A stretch of DNA of 60,316 nucleotides from Brasilonema angustatum HA4187-MV1 (GCA_019359695.1 JAHHGV010000048.1:1-60316), one strand, 5' to 3'; counted from the first letter of the stretch, positions 5,891-15,359 are shown. Numbers and translations are program-made. Notes: generated by a model not told the origin, from the sequence alone.

Positions 5891-8506
5891 TTACTTAGGG
5901 TTAGGTAACCACACAAATTCATAGTCATTACTGCCAGACTTTTGTTGAACTTTAACTAAGAAAATGGGATTGTCGATGCGATCGCCTGATGATGAAAACT
6001 GAATTTTTCCCGTAGCACCATTTACTGAAAAATTTGGACTGTGCAGCACCTGTTGCAATTCATCGCGAGTGTTGCTTTGCTGCAGACCAGCAATAATAGC
6101 CTTAGTTGCATCATAAGCCGTTGCCGTTCGCCAATTCACAATTCCACCCCAAAATTTCTGAGATTTTTGCCTGAAAGGATTACCGGGAAGTACCTGAGGA
6201 TGCCAAGGTGCAGCGAGTACCATGCCATTGATATCGGCTTTCCCAACCTGGAAGGTTTCTGATGTGTAAAGCGTGGGACTGCTAAATAGTGCTAACCGTC
6301 CTTTATTAGCTTGTGCCACGGCTAGACCTTGCTTAATTCTGTCTATGTAGAGACCTAATACCAACGCATCTGCGCCATTGCTGATAGCTTGAGAAATGAC
6401 TGCATTAGGGTTGAAGTTTGAAGCGGAAACATCGCAATTTGTGGAATTAATTGTGCCACCAGCAGCTTTGATCGCTTTGACAAACTCATCCTTAAACGAT
6501 TGATTATCAATTGCTTTGGAATCAACACAGATAAAAAAATTTGTTTTGCCAGCCGCCTTAATAGCGTAACGAGAGAGACCATCTGCCATTAAGCTAACAT
6601 TGGGAACTGTGCGAAAGATATAGTTGCCAATTCCAGTGAGGTTTTGGGCAAAACTAGTGGGAGACATCATCACTAACCCGTCTCTTTGATACGCTGGGGC
6701 TGCAGAGAGGGAAGCATTACTAGCATTGTGTCCCACTACAGCTAAAATACTAGCATCTTTAACAAACTGAGTGGCAAGCTGTACAGCTTCGCTTGAATCA
6801 TTATCATCATTAGCGATCGCTACCTGCAATAGCTTGCCATTAATGCCGCCATTGCTATTCACCTCATCTTGAGCTTGAGCCACACCGCGCAGTATCTCTT
6901 TTGCTATGTTCTGAGTGCTACCAATAGGAACACTTACGGCAATTTTGAGGGGATTACCCTTCTTAAGCGCTTGAGCATTGTTCAAGTAAATTAATGCTTC
7001 TGGATCAAGACGGCACGTTTGCCGATACAATGTGAATTTCTCGATAGCAGTCTGAAAATCGTTGTTGGCAAATGCCTGAATTCCAGCTTGTTTATCAGAA
7101 TTTGTGTCTCCCTTTAGTAAAATTTCTTCACCCAAACTAATCTTTAACCCTCTTTCTGGTTGTGTATTATTTTGACAAGATGCAACGGCTGTTGTTGGAG
7201 GTTGATTTAATTTGGGGCTAAACCAAACGCCTGCTCCAAAGCAACTGACTGCTCCAATGAACAATCCCATAAATAAGAGAAAATTTTTCTTTCTGGAGGG
7301 GTGAGGAGTTGGATTCCCTGGTGTTGAAGGTTGTTGTTCTGCAATTATAGGAGCTTCAACTAGGGCTATATATTCATCTGTTAGTCCTAACGTTTGCTGA
7401 ACAGGAGTTGGATTCCCTGGTGTTGAAGGTTGTTGTTCTGCAATTATAGGAGCTTCAACTAGGGCTATATGTTCATCTCTTAGTCCTAAGACTTGCTGAA
7501 GACGTGTCAAATCAGCACGAGTTCTCTGGCTGAGAGGAAACCCATGTTCAATTTCCGTACGTAACGCCTGCTCATATCGCTCCAATTTTTGCTTGTAGAC
7601 TTTGATAGGTTCTAAAACTTGAGCCTCAATTGTGGCAGTCTTTTGAGATGATAGTCCCAACGTATTTCGTATCTCGTCCAATGTAGTGCGACCAGTAAAA
7701 GAAATCTCGCCGTCGCCGCCCTTCACCCAATATTCAACTTCTCGACGATATATGAGCCTCGGGTCACCAATGGGTGCTTTGGCAAGCTTGATTTTATAGC
7801 CTTCTTTGATGGCATATATCTCCGGGTTCATTGCAGGAGCAACTTCTTGGACTTTTTGTTTGGCATATTCATGCAATTCATCAACAGAAATCCAACCATC
7901 TTGATCCCGATCTGCTACACCAGTTCCCAGCCCCTCAACTATGTAGCGGGTATAAGTTGAAATATCAGCTCCTTGCTGTTCAAAAGAGTATTGAGTCGAA
8001 GTCGAAGATGTGAGAACAGCTCGCCCTTCTCCACCCAATTGGTTTTTTACATCTACAAAACCATCATCTTTAGCTGACAAGCCCTCGGCAAACGCACCAC
8101 TAAAGCAACAATCAAGAATCACAACTTGGTGCTTAGAGCGACTCTTCCTCATGATTTCATGCACAAAGCTAGCTGGCACTGCTGTTGCTCTGACGAGTTC
8201 TCCTTTATCAGTTTTGCGGGTGTTGTGAGTGGCGAAGTAAAGCCTGCCGCTCTCGTCTTTTATTCCGTGACCTGAGAAAAATAACAGTACAAGGTCATCT
8301 TTTTGACGACTTGAAAACAAAGTTTCAATTGCTTCCTCCATCTTGTGTCGTTCCAGATTGAGGAGCGGTTTTACCTCATCAAAACCTCCTATTTCTGGGT
8401 TTTGCAAAACTTGCTGCATTGCTTCCACATCTTTTGCAGCTGCAGGTAAGGGGGTAAGACCTTGTTCGTACTCACTCACCCCAATCAGCAAGGCAAACTT
8501 AGCCAT
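5891..8506 (-). CDS. Caspase-like peptidase (C14) - transmembrane - type 1 periplasmic binding protein fusion
   Basis: 871 residues from ATG 8506, which has GGAG eight bases upstream; an in-frame TTG at 8530 is less likely. Residues 1-250 form a caspase-fold peptidase with the dyad H80 (FFSGHG) and C134 (LDCCFSG). Residues 255-390 are a helical linker with an effector-associated-like segment (VEYWVKGGDGEISFTGRTTL) and two copies of a 33-residue unit (LVEAPIIAEQQPSTPGNP). One membrane helix spans about 404-428. From about 518 to the end is a branched-chain-amino-acid-type periplasmic binding domain (LKIAVSVPIG, GGINGKLLQV, AVVGHNASNAS). The layout predicts a cytoplasmic protease controlled by an extracytoplasmic ligand sensor. 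EACC1 is encoded downstream. Cleavage targets are unknown. Confidence 0.9.
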   Translation of the reverse strand: MAKFALLIGVSEYEQGLTPLPAAAKDVEAMQQVLQNPEIGGFDEVKPLLNLERHKMEEAIETLFSSRQKDDLVLLFFSGHGIKDESGRLYFATHNTRKTDKGELVRATAVPASFVHEIMRKSRSKHQVVILDCCFSGAFAEGLSAKDDGFVDVKNQLGGEGRAVLTSSTSTQYSFEQQGADISTYTRYIVEGLGTGVADRDQDGWISVDELHEYAKQKVQEVAPAMNPEIYAIKEGYKIKLAKAPIGDPRLIYRREVEYWVKGGDGEISFTGRTTLDEIRNTLGLSSQKTATIEAQVLEPIKVYKQKLERYEQALRTEIEHGFPLSQRTRADLTRLQQVLGLRDEHIALVEAPIIAEQQPSTPGNPTPVQQTLGLTDEYIALVEAPIIAEQQPSTPGNPTPHPSRKKNFLLFMGLFIGAVSCFGAGVWFSPKLNQPPTTAVASCQNNTQPERGLKISLGEEILLKGDTNSDKQAGIQAFANNDFQTAIEKFTLYRQTCRLDPEALIYLNNAQALKKGNPLKIAVSVPIGSTQNIAKEILRGVAQAQDEVNSNGGINGKLLQVAIANDDNDSSEAVQLATQFVKDASILAVVGHNASNASLSAAPAYQRDGLVMMSPTSFAQNLTGIGNYIFRTVPNVSLMADGLSRYAIKAAGKTNFFICVDSKAIDNQSFKDEFVKAIKAAGGTINSTNCDVSASNFNPNAVISQAISNGADALVLGLYIDRIKQGLAVAQANKGRLALFSSPTLYTSETFQVGKADINGMVLAAPWHPQVLPGNPFRQKSQKFWGGIVNWRTATAYDATKAIIAGLQQSNTRDELQQVLHSPNFSVNGATGKIQFSSSGDRIDNPIFLVKVQQKSGSNDYEFVWLPNPK
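7304..7501. repeat. 99-bp tandem duplication inside the caspase gene
   Basis: Two adjacent in-frame 99-bp copies (about 7304-7402 and 7403-7501) differ by a few bases. They encode two 33-residue linker units just before the membrane helix. High identity implies a recent duplication; copy number may vary between strains. Confidence 0.85.
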
Positions 8507-8699
8507 TTGCAAGCTCCTTGCCTGGTACAAATTGCTCTGCTATCTGAGCAATGGTAAGTCTAATGTTGGATTGTCCTGCCATCTTGAACCTCAAAGCGAT
8601 GGTGTCATGCAGTTATTATAAAAATAACCGTATTTTCTCGCTTGATATCAGGACAAAATTATAATTTGATGCTAGTGATCGATTCGTACCCTGATGTCT

Positions 8700-9485
8700 C
8701 TAACTTGAAGCACTTGTATAAAACCGCAACGCAAACCGCCAAAACCTAGTAGAAACAAAAAACAGCGCCAACGCTAACACTCCCGCCCCTACGATCCAAG
8801 TGATTTGACTTCGACCTAACATTGCTTCTGCTGGTATCGTTGTTAAAAATGCGACTGGAACAACAAACGTGAAGAAGAAACGGTATGCTGTAGGATACGC
8901 AACCATCGGATATCGTCCAGCTTCCAACAGACCCCTCAGCACTTCGGTAACATTGGATATTTTGACAAACCAGATGCTAGTAGATCCTAGCATGAACCAC
9001 AAACTGTAAAGAATGACAAAGCTAAAACATAAGGGAATTGTACTGATGAGGTAGTCGTCTATTCCTAAACCAAGTTTTGTACCTGCGTAGCCAATGATGA
9101 TGCTACCAAAAATTATATCTGGAAGTCCCCAAGGTGATATCGTACGGGTAGAAAGCCAAAACTGGCTGCGGATGGGTTTGAGTAGGACAAAGTCCAATGT
9201 CCCTTCTTGTACTTGGCGGACAATGCTATTCAAATTTGGAGCAAGGAAAGTCGCGGAAAAGCCTTGCATCAGCGTGAAAATTCCTAGGACGACTAAAGCT
9301 GCTTCCCATCTCCACCCAGCAAAGGTGTAGCCGTTACCGTAAAACAAGAATAGTCCAAAAAGACTACCCGCAAGATTGCCCAAGCTGCTCAAGGTTGCTA
9401 AGAGGAAATTGATCCGATACTCCAACTCAGCTTCTATGGCAGCGCTCCAAAATAATGTTAGTACTTTTAGGTATCTGTTTCTCAA
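8700..9485 (-). CDS. ABC-2 type transporter permease
   Basis: A 261-residue integral membrane protein with about six hydrophobic segments and the hallmarks of the ABC-2 membrane_6 family: WSAAIEAELEYRINFLLA near the start, FLAPNLNSIVRQVQEGTLDFVLLKPI, and FWRFALRFYTSASS at the end. Members usually work with a second permease and an ATPase to export an unknown substrate; neither is adjacent, although a DrrA/DrrB pair lies 2.6 kb away. The start is set at TTG 9485, because a stop precedes it by only a few codons and the next Met is too far inside. 170 bp separate it from the caspase gene. Confidence 0.85.
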   Translation of the reverse strand: MRNRYLKVLTLFWSAAIEAELEYRINFLLATLSSLGNLAGSLFGLFLFYGNGYTFAGWRWEAALVVLGIFTLMQGFSATFLAPNLNSIVRQVQEGTLDFVLLKPIRSQFWLSTRTISPWGLPDIIFGSIIIGYAGTKLGLGIDDYLISTIPLCFSFVILYSLWFMLGSTSIWFVKISNVTEVLRGLLEAGRYPMVAYPTAYRFFFTFVVPVAFLTTIPAEAMLGRSQITWIVGAGVLALALFFVSTRFWRFALRFYTSASS

Positions 9486-10237
9486 GGTGAAGAACTATAA
9501 GGGCAATACACCTCATTATCTCATTTGCATCAAGCTTTTTGCTCGCGTCCACCCATTCTCCAGAAGAAAGCAATAGTGCTACTGAAATATTTCCAACCTA
9601 ATGCCAAAAGTGAAATACTGAGAACTTGCACCATTACGAGTCAAGAATCACAATAGTATTAAATGCTATTTAAATATCTCAAATAACAGTTCCAGGTTTA
9701 GTCCCTTTTAACTGAGATCTTGCACTTGTGCCAACAACCGCCTAGGGTTTAAACCCCAGTCTCATAGTAAAAGTCGTCTAAAGACGACTGTATAAGCTTT
9801 TGAGTCTACTTTAGTAGACTTTAACTGTGAGCCTGGGAATTGATTCCCAGGCGGACGAGGTTATGTTCTTGAGAATGGTGCAAGATCTCAGTTTTAATGG
9901 ACTTTGCCTATTAGCCTGGGACTTACAGTCTTAGGCGGATGACAGCGGAGTGAAATCAAATGTAATTATTTTGACATTGAATCACTGGATTCAAGATATA
10001 AAAATACACATATTGTGTAGGGTGGGCATTGCAATGCCCACCCTACTTAATTCTCAAACCTAAGAAACCACAAATTCACAAAAATATATAAAGTTTGATA
10101 CAATACCGCCATCAGGGAAAACAGTAACAGGTATTCGTAACTTTCACCAAACAAAGTCTCAAAACTTGAAAGGTCGAACCGGTTACTGACCACAAAGTGC
10201 CCTGAAGCAAACCCTGTATAGTGGAGATACTAAAACT
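9486..10237. other. Repeat-rich intergenic region upstream of peroxiredoxin
   Basis: No supported gene. It contains the 193-bp MITE-like element (9706-9898), a palindrome TAGGGTGGGCATTGC/GCAATGCCCACCCTA (about 10018-10047) that belongs to a dispersed family, and, at its right end, the presumed promoter region of the peroxiredoxin gene. Confidence 0.6.
9706..9898. mobile_element. MITE-like element with 20-bp terminal inverted repeats
   Basis: The left end TTTTAACTGAGATCTTGCAC (9706-9725) is matched by GTGCAAGATCTCAGTTTTAA (9879-9898), an inverted repeat with 18 of 20 pairs. The interior has nested palindromes (CCTAGGGTTTAAACCCCAG, AAGTCGTCTAAAGACGACT, AGTCTACTTTAGTAGACT, CCTGGGAATTGATTCCCAGG) and no coding capacity. 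The same end sequence, including flanking GAGAATG, occurs next to the transposase remnant at 60000-60040. It is probably a non-autonomous derivative of that insertion sequence. Confidence 0.7.
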
Positions 10238-10675
10238 ATGCCCTTAGCAGTTGGTAGCGATGCACCTGCATTTACCGCCAAAGACACCAACGGCAATACT
10301 GTTTCGTTGTCTGATTTCAAAGGTAAGACAGTGGTTTTGTATTTCTACCCCAAAGACGACACCCCAGGCTGTACCAAACAAGCCTGTAGTTTTCGGGATG
10401 CTAGTGAGGACTACAAGAGCAAAGATGTAGTTGTGCTGGGAGTCAGCGCAGATGATGAAGCTTCCCACCAAGCATTCACTCAAAAATATAGTCTCAATTT
10501 TCCGCTACTGGCTGACACTGATAAAACCTTAATCAAGGCATACGATGTCGATGGTGGTGGATATGCTAAACGCGTTACCTACGTCATTGATGGTAACGGC
10601 AAAATCACCAACGTTGACTCTAATGTCAACACATCAAGTCACGCTGGCGATGTTTTAGCAGGATTGGGGTTGTAA
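10238..10675 (+). CDS. bcp: Peroxiredoxin Q / bacterioferritin comigratory protein (thiol peroxidase)
   Basis: A 145-residue PrxQ/BCP-type peroxiredoxin. The peroxidatic cysteine is C45 in DTPGCTKQAC, with the resolving cysteine five residues later (C50), the atypical intramolecular disulfide arrangement of this subfamily. VVLYFYPKD precedes the active site. It reduces hydrogen peroxide and alkyl hydroperoxides using thioredoxin. There is no signal peptide, so it is cytosolic. It is monocistronic: a strong rho-independent terminator lies 30 bp after the stop. Confidence 0.96.
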   Translation: MPLAVGSDAPAFTAKDTNGNTVSLSDFKGKTVVLYFYPKDDTPGCTKQACSFRDASEDYKSKDVVVLGVSADDEASHQAFTQKYSLNFPLLADTDKTLIKAYDVDGGGYAKRVTYVIDGNGKITNVDSNVNTSSHAGDVLAGLGL

Positions 10676-10705
10676 AAAGCTATTAGCAATCATTTAAAAG
10701 AACTC

Positions 10706-10749
10706 AGAACACAGACCTTTTTTGGTACTGCGTTCTGTGTTCTTTTTTT
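10706..10749. terminator. Rho-independent terminator after the peroxiredoxin gene
   Basis: Inverted repeat AGAACACAGA (10706-10715) and TCTGTGTTCT (10734-10743) followed by a run of T to 10749. An A-rich stretch on the other side gives a weaker U-run on the minus strand, so it may also serve the convergent gene ending at 10756. Confidence 0.88.
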
Positions 10750-10755
10750 GTTGCT

Positions 10756-11142
10756 TTACTGTCCGGATTTGGGTTGAATGATTCCAGGTGTATTTACCCG
10801 AAAGCCTGATTGATTTGGTTGCTGTTGATTTTGTTGATACAATTGTTGTTGCTTTTGCTTGAATGCAGCTGCTGCATCATTGAGTTGTTGGTTCTGTTCA
10901 TTTGGATTCCAAGTTGCATTTCCTTGTTGAAGGCGATGCATTAAACCAAACATGCCCATATTATTCACCTCATCGCTGCGAGGAGATAATGGATCGTTAT
11001 CCTGTTGTGAATTGAGGTCTTGCAGAATGTTTCTTGAGCTAGGTTCAGCTAAACTAGGTTTAGGCAATAGCAAGGAAGCAAAGCTGAGTCCTGCCACAGT
11101 AAGTACAAATAGTTGTTTAAACGGTAAAAATGGTTTTTTCAT
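10756..11142 (-). CDS. Secreted Gln-rich hypothetical protein
   Basis: 128 residues from ATG 11142, chosen because GGAGG lies at good distance; an in-frame TTG at 11154 falls on the Shine-Dalgarno itself. A signal peptide is evident: MKKPFLPFKQ, hydrophobic LFVLTVAGLSFASLLL, then PSLA before the mature start. The mature part is low complexity, rich in Gln and Asn (KQKQQQLYQQNQQQPNQ), with no recognised domain. It is probably periplasmic or cell-wall associated; function unknown. Confidence 0.75.
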   Translation of the reverse strand: MKKPFLPFKQLFVLTVAGLSFASLLLPKPSLAEPSSRNILQDLNSQQDNDPLSPRSDEVNNMGMFGLMHRLQQGNATWNPNEQNQQLNDAAAAFKQKQQQLYQQNQQQPNQSGFRVNTPGIIQPKSGQ

Positions 11143-11162
11143 AAAAGCCTCCAAGAAATTTG

Positions 11163-11197
11163 TTAACCCACGCTTTCTGGGCGTGGGAGGACTGTTA
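11163..11197. repeat. Hairpin CCCACGC/GCGTGGG with flanking TTAAC/GTTAA
   Basis: A 7-bp GC stem around TTTCTGG, flanked by TTAAC and GTTAA. The shape resembles hairpins at ends of IS200/IS605 elements, but no transposase remnant is visible here. Confidence 0.45.
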
Positions 11198-11327
11198 AAG
11201 GATTTTGATTAAGAATCATACAGAACACACCAACTCACTAACTCAGAATAATTCTTTTTTGTGGTACGTAGGTAATTGGTGAGTTCTTTTCATGCCAAAA
11301 TCACTAAAATCCAATAATGCTTCTATC

Positions 11328-12227
11328 TTAAGCAAGAGTCCGTCGCAGTTGAGGTTGAATGCTAAGTAATGCTACAACAGCAAAGCCAAGCAATACCACC
11401 AAAGCGCCACCAAACGTTACATCACCCCAAAAAGCATGCATGACTACGCTATTTAATCCCCAATCTTTGTGAAGATACAAATAGCGAATTGGTTCGATCG
11501 CATAGCTGAGGGGATTGAGGGTAGCGACAACCTGTAGCCATTGAGGCATGAAGGATAATGGAGCTAAAGCAGTACTAGCAAACAACAATGGCAAGTTGCT
11601 GACAAAAATGACTGCAATAAGTTCAATATGTCCCGGTAAGGTAAAAGCCAAACCAAGACTGATCGCAGTCACACCTAATGCAAGCAGGAAGACAATCAAA
11701 ACTATTGCTCCTAAACCCGCTGCATTTGGTAACCCAGCCCCCAAAAATGCGGCTGCTGTCACAATCACCGCAGCTTGCAGTAAACTTTGGCTGATAATAA
11801 AGATAGCCGAAGCCAGAACTATCGAAAACCGTGAAACAAGAGGAGCCACGAGCAAACGGTTCAAAAAGCCGAATTCCCGATCAAACATCACTGGTAAACC
11901 AGCATTCAACGCCCCAGCAAATGCAGTGAAAACAATAACGCCAGCGCCCAGAAATTGTCCATAATTTGTGGTATTGCCAAAGATACCTTTTGGTGCATTT
12001 TGAAATAAAGCACCGAACAGCACCAACCACATCACAGGTTGAATAATTCCTGCAATTAATGTTGAGGGACGCCGCTGCAACTGAATAAACAAGCGACGCG
12101 TCAAAGCAAGTGTCTCTTGTACAAATTCACCGAAGACATTGGGAGTCGCATCTACCTCGTAAACTTGAGGTGATGCCGCTTGTTGCCAATTTAAATCGGA
12201 TTTTGGAGGTAAAACGGTACCGCTCAT
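11328..12227 (-). CDS. ABC-2 transporter permease (DrrB-like)
   Basis: A 299-residue membrane protein: a cytosolic N-terminus (residues 1-50), then six hydrophobic segments with the ABC-2 signature (PVMWLVLFGALFQ, VMFDREFGFLNRLLVAP, LNPLSYAIEPIRYLYL). It matches the DrrB/NodJ-type permeases that pump lipids or hydrophobic drugs outward. The gene for its ATPase partner ends 72 bp upstream on the same strand, so the two form an ATPase-permease operon. The substrate cannot be read from sequence. Confidence 0.92.
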   Translation of the reverse strand: MSGTVLPPKSDLNWQQAASPQVYEVDATPNVFGEFVQETLALTRRLFIQLQRRPSTLIAGIIQPVMWLVLFGALFQNAPKGIFGNTTNYGQFLGAGVIVFTAFAGALNAGLPVMFDREFGFLNRLLVAPLVSRFSIVLASAIFIISQSLLQAAVIVTAAAFLGAGLPNAAGLGAIVLIVFLLALGVTAISLGLAFTLPGHIELIAVIFVSNLPLLFASTALAPLSFMPQWLQVVATLNPLSYAIEPIRYLYLHKDWGLNSVVMHAFWGDVTFGGALVVLLGFAVVALLSIQPQLRRTLA

Positions 12228-12299
12228 AAAAATTCACACATTCAAAATTCAAAGTTCAAAATAGTAGGATCGGTGTTAATCATTACCAATTCACAAAAC

Positions 12300-13319
12300 C
12301 TAACGCATACTCTGCTTGCGTTCAGCCTTTTGATCGCGATTTCCAGCGGCTGCGAGTTCCGCATCCATCAAAGTTCGTCCTGTGGCTGCAAGATAAACAT
12401 CATCCAAACTCGGTCGAGATTGGGCAATACTAAAAATTGGTAATCCAGCCGAATTGAGCGTTTGTTGGATGCTAATCAAAGCATCGTTTTGCTGTGTCAC
12501 GACTAAGTTCAGGGAGTTCCCTTGAGCGCTATTAATGATCACTTCTTGAACAAACGACAAAGATTTCAGCAAATCTTTGGCTTTGTGCACCTCTTCGTTG
12601 GGTGAAAATTCGCGGATTCGTAAGGTAATGCGATCGCCCCCAACTTTATCTTTCAACTCTGAAGGCGTTCCTGTGGCAATCACAACTCCACGGTCAATAA
12701 TTGCCACTTTATCAGCCAAAGCGTCAACTTCTTCTAAGTAATGGCTGGTAATCAGTACCGTTGTTCCTGCTTCTCGCAACTTACGCAGGAAATCCCATAC
12801 CACGAAACGACTTTCTATGTCAAGTCCTACTGTTGGTTCATCTAAAACCAAGACATCTGGTGCATGGAGTAATCCTGCTGCTAAGTCTAGGCGCTTGCGT
12901 AACCCACCAGAGTAAGTGCCAGTCTTTTTGTCTGCATATTCCTGCAAACCGAGTAACTGCAGCACGGTGTTAACTCGTTGCTTTGCCACTGCGCCAGGTA
13001 AGTGATACAGTGCAGCTTGCAGTTGTAGTAATTCGCGTCCAGTCAACACCTTATCTAAGGCAACTTCTTGAGCTACGTAGCCTAGCCTTCTCCTTGCTGC
13101 TCTTGGATTATCCACCACAGATATTCCAGATACTTCTATTTTACCTGCATCTGGTGTTGTGAGAGTACACAAAGTTCTCAATGTGGTCGTTTTGCCTGCT
13201 CCGTTAGGACCGAGTAAGCCAAAGATTTCCCCTGGTTCCACCTGAAAGGAAACATCCTTCACGGCTTCAACCATGCCGTAGCGTTTTTTGAAATTTTCAA
13301 TGAAAACGGCGGGAGCCAT
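12300..13319 (-). CDS. ABC transporter ATP-binding protein (DrrA-like)
   Basis: A 339-residue ATPase with Walker A GPNGAGKTT (about residues 37-45), Q-loop YVAQE, signature SGGLRKRLDLA, Walker B VLVLDEPT, and H-loop ITSHYLEEVDALAD. The long C-terminal extension (DVYLAATGRTLMD) is typical of the DrrA daunorubicin-resistance family, where it helps contact the permease. It drives the permease encoded immediately downstream. No regulator is adjacent and 870 bp of repeats lie upstream. Confidence 0.95.
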   Translation of the reverse strand: MAPAVFIENFKKRYGMVEAVKDVSFQVEPGEIFGLLGPNGAGKTTTLRTLCTLTTPDAGKIEVSGISVVDNPRAARRRLGYVAQEVALDKVLTGRELLQLQAALYHLPGAVAKQRVNTVLQLLGLQEYADKKTGTYSGGLRKRLDLAAGLLHAPDVLVLDEPTVGLDIESRFVVWDFLRKLREAGTTVLITSHYLEEVDALADKVAIIDRGVVIATGTPSELKDKVGGDRITLRIREFSPNEEVHKAKDLLKSLSFVQEVIINSAQGNSLNLVVTQQNDALISIQQTLNSAGLPIFSIAQSRPSLDDVYLAATGRTLMDAELAAAGNRDQKAERKQSMR

Positions 13320-14192
13320 GATAGTTTATCCTAAACTATACAAATCTCAACAAAGTCTATTCCTATTGTAGTTGAGTGATGTTCGGTGGGGTGATTAAGT
13401 GGGTACGGCTTCCTTTATCTTATGAGTTGGGTTGCAGTTTTGTCTCACCCAAAGGCGATCGCCCATTCAATCACTACACTTGCACTTCATTTAAGTCCGC
13501 TTAATCACAACTGGATCTTAGTCGCACACTTTTGCATAGTAATCTGTAGACAGAAAAATAATTTGTATGTACCAAGGTTACTGGGGTTTAGACTAACCAA
13601 TACAAAACGATCCAGTACCTCTGAGTTAATAACAGACTTGCTGAAAGTATAAAAAATCTTTGATATTAAACCGCAATAGATGGTTCTTTACGGGGTGATG
13701 TTGCTCTTTTTTTAACGATTGGATAGCAAATTCTACGTATACGGTTCTTTCCGGGAGTCCACCCGGGAGATTTTCCGCGAGGTTTGGGTGCATCAGCAGG
13801 AGTAGCAATCACCCTTCGCGGAGAACCTCCGGTTCCGCTGCGCTTTAGACCTCTGGGCGTGCGCTTTGCGCATACGCAGTCGCTACAACGGGGGGAACCC
13901 CAACGCCAGATCCCTACGGAGGGAAACCCTCCTGCAGGACTGGCTCCGCAACGCGCTGCTCACCGCTAAAATTCCTCCCATCGCTTGGGCAACTCTTCCA
14001 GGGGTTAATTTATCGATTGACTTTTGCCAAGGTAAAGGATTGTCTGCAACCCAAGCTAGCCATAGTGGTTTTGTTATACGTGGCGAACCCTCTTCCTTGA
14101 GACGAAAAGTATGGTGCAAGATGTAGCGTGATGTACGCCTGAATCGACAGTCACGAAACACCTAGAATGTGATCATCCCCAACGCCGCGTTA
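13320..14192. other. Intergenic repeat region
   Basis: No supported gene. The left part is plain AT-rich DNA. About 13735-13990 holds dispersed cyanobacterial repeats: an inverted CCGGGAG pair, GGGCGTGCGCTTTGCGCATACGC, and the module CGCCAGATCCCTACGGAGGG..CCTCCTGCAGGACTGGCTCC, which also occurs near 15230, 21340, 31400 and 31700. Open frames here come from these repeats. Confidence 0.65.
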
Positions 14193-14462
14193 TTAAACGA
14201 ATGTACCTAGCATCACCCCCAAAATTGCGATTATGGGCAAGGAATAGCGGAAGATGTACTCACCTTGAGTGGAGTCGTTATTCATATAATCAATTAGCCA
14301 TCTGTACCACAGACAAAGCGTCAACCCCAAAATCAAGAAAATGAACAGAAGCTTGTACAAAGGTGAAGCAATGAGTAAAGCAGTACTATACCCAAAAAGC
14401 TGACTGGCATTGTACAAACCTGTTGTGACGCCAATCCTACGTAGAAATTGATTTAATGTCAT
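14193..14462 (-). CDS. Small hypothetical membrane protein
   Basis: 89 residues with two or three hydrophobic segments (LLIASPLYKLLFIFLILGLT, then YSLPIIAILGVMLGTFV) and a charged loop (RWLIDYMNNDSTQGEYIF) between them. The amino-acid composition and membrane pattern make it more credible than the surrounding open frames, but the ribosome site is weak and no family was recognised. It is isolated between two repeat-rich spacers. Confidence 0.5.
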   Translation of the reverse strand: MTLNQFLRRIGVTTGLYNASQLFGYSTALLIASPLYKLLFIFLILGLTLCLWYRWLIDYMNNDSTQGEYIFRYSLPIIAILGVMLGTFV

Positions 14463-15359
14463 ATTTGTTGATATATCCGGAAGTAAGCCGGTCTTTTGGT
14501 TATCTTTGTTCTAAGCTTGTTTTTAGTTCGCTTGATTCATTATTGTCTGGAATATTTGCATATAAATACCAGGGGTAATTGATACCAAGTTGCGGGTCAG
14601 TGACCTCAGCTTTCTCGCTGAGCGCTGCTAGGTACACGCCGCACCCCTTTTGACGTACGCTTTGCGCTTACGCTCAAATTCACGCATCGGGTTGAGTCGA
14701 TCATTCAAAAAAAGATTTTTATTGTTCATTTTGAACGAGCGAATTTTGATAGCATAGCCTGGCACGAAGTGCCATACTTTGAACTATTCAGAGGAGATGG
14801 AATGAGAGCATTTACTCACCACATCTACGTAATTCAAGAGAAACCCTCCTGCAGCACGCTTACTCACCGCATGGCGCTGGATTCAGGGCAAAGTCTGCCT
14901 CTTGAAGCTTCAAGAGGCGAGCTTTGGGCAAAAATACACCCAAATCTTAAGTCTTAGTACAGCTTTTGATAAATTAGGGTTGGAAATCTCAGATTTCATG
15001 TTGGGTTGCGCTTTGCTCCAACCCCAGTCGCCTGTTGAGGGAAAACGCCACATGCTAAGAAAGCGGGAAGCCCTCCGGGGATGACCTGAGCCCTATGGCT
15101 AACGCCACGGCTGCGCCTAACGGGCACGGCCCCGTGCCGAACGGTCATGCTGCGAAGAGCGGGGGTTCGCAATCGACGCTCACCGCCAAGACTGCGACCC
15201 CCTCACCTTCTGGTGGGCGTCTAAGCCTGTGAAACCCGGACGCCAGACGCCTAGTAGGTCGGGATACCCTCCTGCAGCGCGGGCTCTCCAACGCAGTGGC
15301 TCCCCTCCTGCAGCACTGGCTCCCCTTACACCCCCATACCCCTACACCCCTTTCTTGGG
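14463..15359. other. Intergenic repeat region downstream of glgA
   Basis: About 900 bases of short repeats: TACGCTTTGCGCTTACGCTC near 14655, an exact CTTGAAGCTTCAAG palindrome (about 14898), GC-rich stretches around 15070-15200, and another copy of the CGCCAGACGCCTAGTAGGTCG..CCTCCTGCAGC module (15239-15330). Several open frames start in it but none has protein-like content. Confidence 0.6.

Noticed and set aside
8700-13319. ABC genes as lanthipeptide immunity transporter (LanFEG)
   Set aside because: 12 kb or more away, organised as DrrA/DrrB and a lone permease, with no sequence link to the lanthipeptide locus.
13422-13652. Plus-strand open frame of 76 codons
   Set aside because: Composition and position in a repeat-rich spacer do not support a gene.
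13784-14161. Several overlapping open frames on both strands
   Set aside because: They come from GC-rich dispersed repeats lacking stops, not from coding sequence.
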